Shown in pieces: positions 60,311 through 64,000 of a stretch of 64,000 nt of DNA. Position 1 is the stretch's first letter. Each line of letters opens with the position of its first letter. The position numbers and the translations under genes are program-made. The DNA is from JADJNW01 sp964526645 (GTDB taxonomy: Bacteria; Bacteroidota; Bacteroidia; Chitinophagales; Saprospiraceae). Location: assembly GCA_964526645.1 (NCBI GenBank), contig CAZGJN010000006.1:1-64000 (forward strand), read 5' to 3'. The notes under the pieces were generated by a model. It was not told the origin of the DNA. It ran no database searches and was given only the letters and a program-made list of their open reading frames with translations.

Positions 60311-62446
60311 ATGGCGAAGGACTTAAAATTCACAAGAAATATTGGCATTACTGCGCACATTGATGCCGGTAAAACGACCACTACAGAACGTATTTTGTAC
60401 TACACCGGTGTATCCTACAAAATCGGTGAGGTACATGACGGTGCTGCTACCATGGACTGGATGGAGCAGGAGCAGGAGCGAGGTATTACCATTACTTCTG
60501 CTGCCACAAAATGTGCCTGGGAAGTAGAAGGACAAAAATACGATTTCAACATCATTGATACACCGGGTCACGTTGATTTCACGGTGGAAGTAAACCGCTC
60601 TTTGCGGGTGCTGGATGGTCTGATATTTTTGTTTAGTGCGGTGGACGGCGTGGAGCCCCAGTCCGAGACAAACTGGCGTTTGGCGGATGGCTATAAGGTG
60701 CCTCGTTTGGCTTTTGTGAATAAAATGGATCGTATCGGCGCTGATTATTTCAACGTCGTCAATGATATGAAAATTAAATTAGGTGCCAATGCAGTGCCAA
60801 TGCAGGTGCCTATCGGAGCAGAAGATTCCTTCAAAGGGGTGGTTGATTTGGTGATGAATCAGGCCATTATCTGGAATGACAATGATATGGGGATGACTTA
60901 CAATGTGGTGGATATTCCCGCTGATTTGCAAGAACAGGTCACGGAATTACGCGAAAAACTAATTGAGTCTATTGCAGAATATGATGATACCCTGTTGGAA
61001 AAATTCTTTGAAGACCCCAATTCCATCACTGTACCGGAGATTCGAGCCGCTATTCGTAAGGCAACCATTGATATGAAGATCACACCGGTGTTCTGTGGCT
61101 CTGCTTTTAAGAATAAAGGCGTACAAGCTTGTCTGGATGCAGTATGTTATTACCTGCCCGCGCCGATTGATGTGGAAGCAGTAAAGGGTACAGACCCGAA
61201 GACAGACAAAGAGGTGAATCGCCGCCCGACAGTAGATGACCCCTTCACTGCACTGGCGTTCAAAATTGCTACGGACCCATTTGTAGGGCGCTTGTGTTTT
61301 ATTCGAGTTTACTCAGGTAAATTAGATGCGGGTTCTTACATTCTCAATACAAGATCAGATAGTAAAGAGCGCATCTCCCGCCTGTATCAGATGCACGCTA
61401 ATAAACAAAACCCAATTGATGCAGTAGAAGCGGGTGATATTGCAGCAGCTGTAGGTTTCAAGGATATTCGCACAGGTGATACCCTATGCGATCCGGCGCA
61501 CCCGATTGTGCTGGAAAGTATGGTATTCCCTGAGCCTGTAATCAGCCTGGCAATTGAACCCAAATCGCAGAAGGATTTGGATAAACTGGGCATCGGTTTG
61601 GGCAAGCTGGCAGAAGAAGATCCTACTTTCAAGGTAAGCTATAATGAGGATACGAACCAGACGGTTATTTCCGGTATGGGTGAATTGCACCTTGAAATTA
61701 TTGTGGATCGCCTGCGTCGGGAGTTTGGGGTAGAATGCAACCAGGGCGCACCTCAGGTTAACTATAAAGAAGCACTCACCAAGACGGTATCTCACCGCGA
61801 ACGCCTGAAAAAGCAAACGGGCGGTGCTGGTTTGTTCGCCGACATGGAATTTGAACTGGGACCAGCAGATGAGGACTTCCTGCAAAGCGAAGACTTCAAG
61901 AGTGGTAAGAAAAAGCTCCAATTTGTGTGGGGTATTGTCGGGGGGTCAATTGATAAGAACTATATGAAGCCAATCACAGACGGCTTCACGGCTATGATGA
62001 GCAATGGAGTGCTGGCAGGTTACAATATTGATTCCATGAAAGTGCGGGTTTATGATGGCTCTATGCACCCAGTGGATTCCAAGCCAATTGCATTCGAATT
62101 GTGTGCAAAAGAAGGTTTCCGAGTAGCGGCTAAGCAAGCCTCGCCGGTTCTTCTGGAGCCTATTATGAAACTCGAAGTTGTTACACCGGAAGAATATGTT
62201 GGTCCTGTGATTGGCGATTTGAACCGCCGGCGGGGATTACCAAAAGGACAGGAAGGCCGCCCAGGGGGTGCCGTTGCGATCCAAGCGGAAGTGCCATTGG
62301 CAGAGATGTTTGGTTATGTAACCCAATTGCGTACAATTACTTCCGGTCGTGCTAGTTCTTCCATGGAGTTTTCGCACTACGCACCTGCGCCGGCGAACAT
62401 TGCACAGGATGTAATCGAAAAATCTAAAGGTACTGTAAAGGTTTAA
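60311..62446 (+). CDS. fusA: Elongation factor G
   Basis: A 711-residue GTPase that drives ribosome translocation. G motifs are AHIDAGKTTTTERILYY, RGITITSAAT, DTPGHVDF and NKMDRIG; the later EF-G domains II-V are complete, with GMGELHLEIIVDRLRREF and the SSMEFSHYAPAPANIAQ ending. Length is normal. It is preceded by a 108-base leader behind rpsG. Confidence 0.99.
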   Translation: MAKDLKFTRNIGITAHIDAGKTTTTERILYYTGVSYKIGEVHDGAATMDWMEQEQERGITITSAATKCAWEVEGQKYDFNIIDTPGHVDFTVEVNRSLRVLDGLIFLFSAVDGVEPQSETNWRLADGYKVPRLAFVNKMDRIGADYFNVVNDMKIKLGANAVPMQVPIGAEDSFKGVVDLVMNQAIIWNDNDMGMTYNVVDIPADLQEQVTELREKLIESIAEYDDTLLEKFFEDPNSITVPEIRAAIRKATIDMKITPVFCGSAFKNKGVQACLDAVCYYLPAPIDVEAVKGTDPKTDKEVNRRPTVDDPFTALAFKIATDPFVGRLCFIRVYSGKLDAGSYILNTRSDSKERISRLYQMHANKQNPIDAVEAGDIAAAVGFKDIRTGDTLCDPAHPIVLESMVFPEPVISLAIEPKSQKDLDKLGIGLGKLAEEDPTFKVSYNEDTNQTVISGMGELHLEIIVDRLRREFGVECNQGAPQVNYKEALTKTVSHRERLKKQTGGAGLFADMEFELGPADEDFLQSEDFKSGKKKLQFVWGIVGGSIDKNYMKPITDGFTAMMSNGVLAGYNIDSMKVRVYDGSMHPVDSKPIAFELCAKEGFRVAAKQASPVLLEPIMKLEVVTPEEYVGPVIGDLNRRRGLPKGQEGRPGGAVAIQAEVPLAEMFGYVTQLRTITSGRASSSMEFSHYAPAPANIAQDVIEKSKGTVKV

Positions 62447-62527
62447 GCGAATGCAGTTTGTAAAGGGTCGGAGGTGCTTTCAGGTACGTCCCAACTCAAC
62501 AAACGCCCAAATATTTAAAAAATAGGC

Positions 62528-62836
62528 ATGAATCAGAAAATCAGAATCAAACTTCGTTCTTATGACCACAACCTGGTTGATAAGTCAACGGAGAAAATCG
62601 TTAAGACGGTGCGCAGTAGTGGTGCTGTCGTAACTGGTCCGATTCCGCTGCCCACCGAGAAAAAAATGTTCACTGTGCTCCGTTCTCCGCACGTCAACAA
62701 AAAATCTCGTGAGCAGTTCCAGTTGCGTACCCACAAGCGCCTCATAGAGATTTACACGCCGACACAAAAAACAGTGGATGCTCTCTCAAAACTCGAGCTT
62801 CCCAGTGGCGTGGATATTCAGGTTAAATTGACCTAA
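62528..62836 (+). CDS. rpsJ: 30S ribosomal protein S10
   Basis: A 102-residue protein, also known as the NusE antitermination factor. QKIRIKLRSYDHNLVDKS, GPIPLPTEKKMFTVLRSPHV and the TQKTVDALSKLELPSGVDIQ end are typical. It follows fusA directly (81 bases) with no tuf gene between, so str and S10 are fused into one block. Confidence 0.99.
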   Translation: MNQKIRIKLRSYDHNLVDKSTEKIVKTVRSSGAVVTGPIPLPTEKKMFTVLRSPHVNKKSREQFQLRTHKRLIEIYTPTQKTVDALSKLELPSGVDIQVKLT

Positions 62837-62967
62837 ATCTTTGTTGGAAAACTGATTTTTGGACTTTACGGATCGTGCTTTGCTTCTTTGTACTTGCTTT
62901 TTGTAGTCACAATGAAGTAAAATAAAGCCCTGTCTGCTTGTCCATCTTCAAATAAAATATAATTCGG

Positions 62968-63594
62968 ATGAACGGATTAATTGGCAAAAAAGTCGGTATG
63001 ACAAATATTTTCGACGCTAAGGGTCGAAATGTTGCCTGTACAGTTATCGAGGTGGGCCCCTGCGTCGTTACCCAAGTCAAAACCGAAGATACAGATGGCT
63101 ACAATGCCCTACAGTTGGCATTTGGGGAATCGAAAATGAAAAATACACCCCGACCTCTGATCGGGCATTTTAAGCAAGCTGGTACCGGACCAAAAAGTAA
63201 GGTTGTAGAATTCAGAGATTTCAATCTCGTGCAAAAATCCCTCGGCGATATTGTGAAAGTTGATGAACTTTTTGCAGAGGGAGATAAATTGGATGCCGTC
63301 GGTACTTCCAAAGGAAAAGGTTTTCAGGGGGTTGTAAAACGCCACGGTTTCGGTGGCGTAGGTATGCAGACACACGGTCAGCACAACCGTTTGCGAGCGC
63401 CTGGTTCGGTTGGTGCTTCTTCCTTTCCCTCTAAGGTAGTGAAAGGGCTGCGTATGGCGGGGCGAGACGGTGGTACCCGCGTGAAAATCAAAAATTTGCA
63501 AGTGTTGAAAGTATTGGCAGATCGCAATCTTTTGCTGGTGAAAGGTGCAGTACCCGGGCATAAAGGTTCTATCGTTATATTGGAAAAGAAATAA
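62968..63594 (+). CDS. rplC: 50S ribosomal protein L3
   Basis: A 208-residue early-assembly protein of the large subunit near the peptidyl-transferase centre. MNGLIGKKVGMTNIFDAKGR, VVKRHGFGGVGMQTHGQHN and the RVKIKNLQVLKVLADRNLL segment are typical. A 131-base gap separates it from rpsJ. Confidence 0.98.
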   Translation: MNGLIGKKVGMTNIFDAKGRNVACTVIEVGPCVVTQVKTEDTDGYNALQLAFGESKMKNTPRPLIGHFKQAGTGPKSKVVEFRDFNLVQKSLGDIVKVDELFAEGDKLDAVGTSKGKGFQGVVKRHGFGGVGMQTHGQHNRLRAPGSVGASSFPSKVVKGLRMAGRDGGTRVKIKNLQVLKVLADRNLLLVKGAVPGHKGSIVILEKK

Positions 63595-63643
63595 TAGTAT
63601 AAAATATTGACTACCAATAGGTAGATTTATAAATAAATTGAAA

Positions 63644-64000
63644 ATGAAATTCGAAGTTTTCAATATACAAGGCGAACAAACCGGTAGATCAGTTGATCTG
63701 CCAGATGATATTTTTGGGATAGAACCCAATGAACATGCGGTCTATCTGGCTGTGAAGCAATATTTGGCGAATCAGCGCCAGGGTACGCACAAAGCCAAAG
63801 AGCGTAGCGAAGTGTCAGGTTCTACCAGGAAGTTGCACCGCCAAAAGGGTACTGGAGGTTCTCGCAAGGGGGACATTAATAACCCTTTGTATCCGGGTGG
63901 TGGGCGCGTATTTGGTCCGAAACCTCGTGATTATAGGCAAAAGCTGAACAAAAAAGTAAGGCGACTGGCTCGAAAATCTGCTTTGTCCAGCAAGGCTAAA
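63644..64000 (+). CDS. rplD: 50S ribosomal protein L4 (3' truncated by the window)
   Basis: The first 119 codons of L4, which binds 23S rRNA and can regulate its own operon in some bacteria. MKFEVFNIQGEQTGRSVDLP, HKAKERSEVSGSTRKLHRQKG and GGGRVFGPKPRDYRQKLN are typical. It starts 49 bases after rplC and runs past base 64000. Confidence 0.97.
   Translation, partial: MKFEVFNIQGEQTGRSVDLPDDIFGIEPNEHAVYLAVKQYLANQRQGTHKAKERSEVSGSTRKLHRQKGTGGSRKGDINNPLYPGGGRVFGPKPRDYRQKLNKKVRRLARKSALSSKAK

Overview
The window is one contiguous stretch of a chromosome from the phylum Bacteroidota. The signs are several type IX secretion system (T9SS) parts and cargo proteins with T9SS C-terminal sorting domains, promoters of the TTTG-N19-TAnnTTTG type, few recognisable Shine-Dalgarno sequences, and families such as DUF5690, DUF4112 and DUF5103. 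The general look (large HYR/Ig-like adhesins, PorU2-like protease, exopolysaccharide genes) fits the Saprospiria, but this placement is inference.

Layout. 1-10.4 kb: secreted or metabolic enzymes (partial unknown gene, D-aminoacylase-like lipoprotein, beta-lactamase-fold hydrolase, DUF5690 transporter, Tex, a Met-type tRNA with a consensus promoter, aminopeptidase P, polysaccharide deacetylase). 10.4-12.4 kb: gltX and a small conserved gene. 12.7-24.1 kb: a collinear group of a 2355-residue adhesin with a type B sorting domain, a PorP/SprF protein, a PD40-OmpA protein and a radical SAM/SPASM protein. 24.5-27.4 kb: a lone TPR gene, pheS and a rhomboid protease. 27.6-32.6 kb: a PorU2-like C25 protease. 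32.6-38.8 kb: an A/T-rich envelope-polysaccharide cassette in two divergent arms. 39-47 kb: beta-helix protein, DUF4112, phosphoesterase, a membrane protein, a PA-domain T9SS cargo and a cysteine-rich lipoprotein. 47.4-50.4 kb: TolC and a periplasmic adaptor with no inner-membrane pump beside them. 50.6-54.1 kb: guaB, a DNA-3-methyladenine glycosylase and a T9SS plug-type protein (DUF5103). 54.4-58.5 kb: S9 peptidase and a secreted GH16 enzyme. 58.5-58.9 kb: a broken fdhD. 59.3-64 kb: the str/S10 ribosomal operon rpsL-rpsG-fusA-rpsJ-rplC-rplD, running off the end.

How it works together. Much of the window serves the cell surface: T9SS cargo, a dedicated-looking SprF/OmpA pair, a sortase-like protease, a plug protein, polysaccharide export and an efflux outer part. 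The rest is housekeeping (translation, GMP synthesis, DNA repair).

The most unusual items are a dispersed palindromic repeat family (four copies, two of them extended to about 65 bp), a guaB promoter that predicts a leaderless transcript, a D-aminoacylase homologue lacking three expected metal ligands, a degraded fdhD with indels in T runs, and the four-gene adhesin/SprF/OmpA/radical-SAM group. No CRISPR array, insertion sequence, prophage or rRNA gene was seen.
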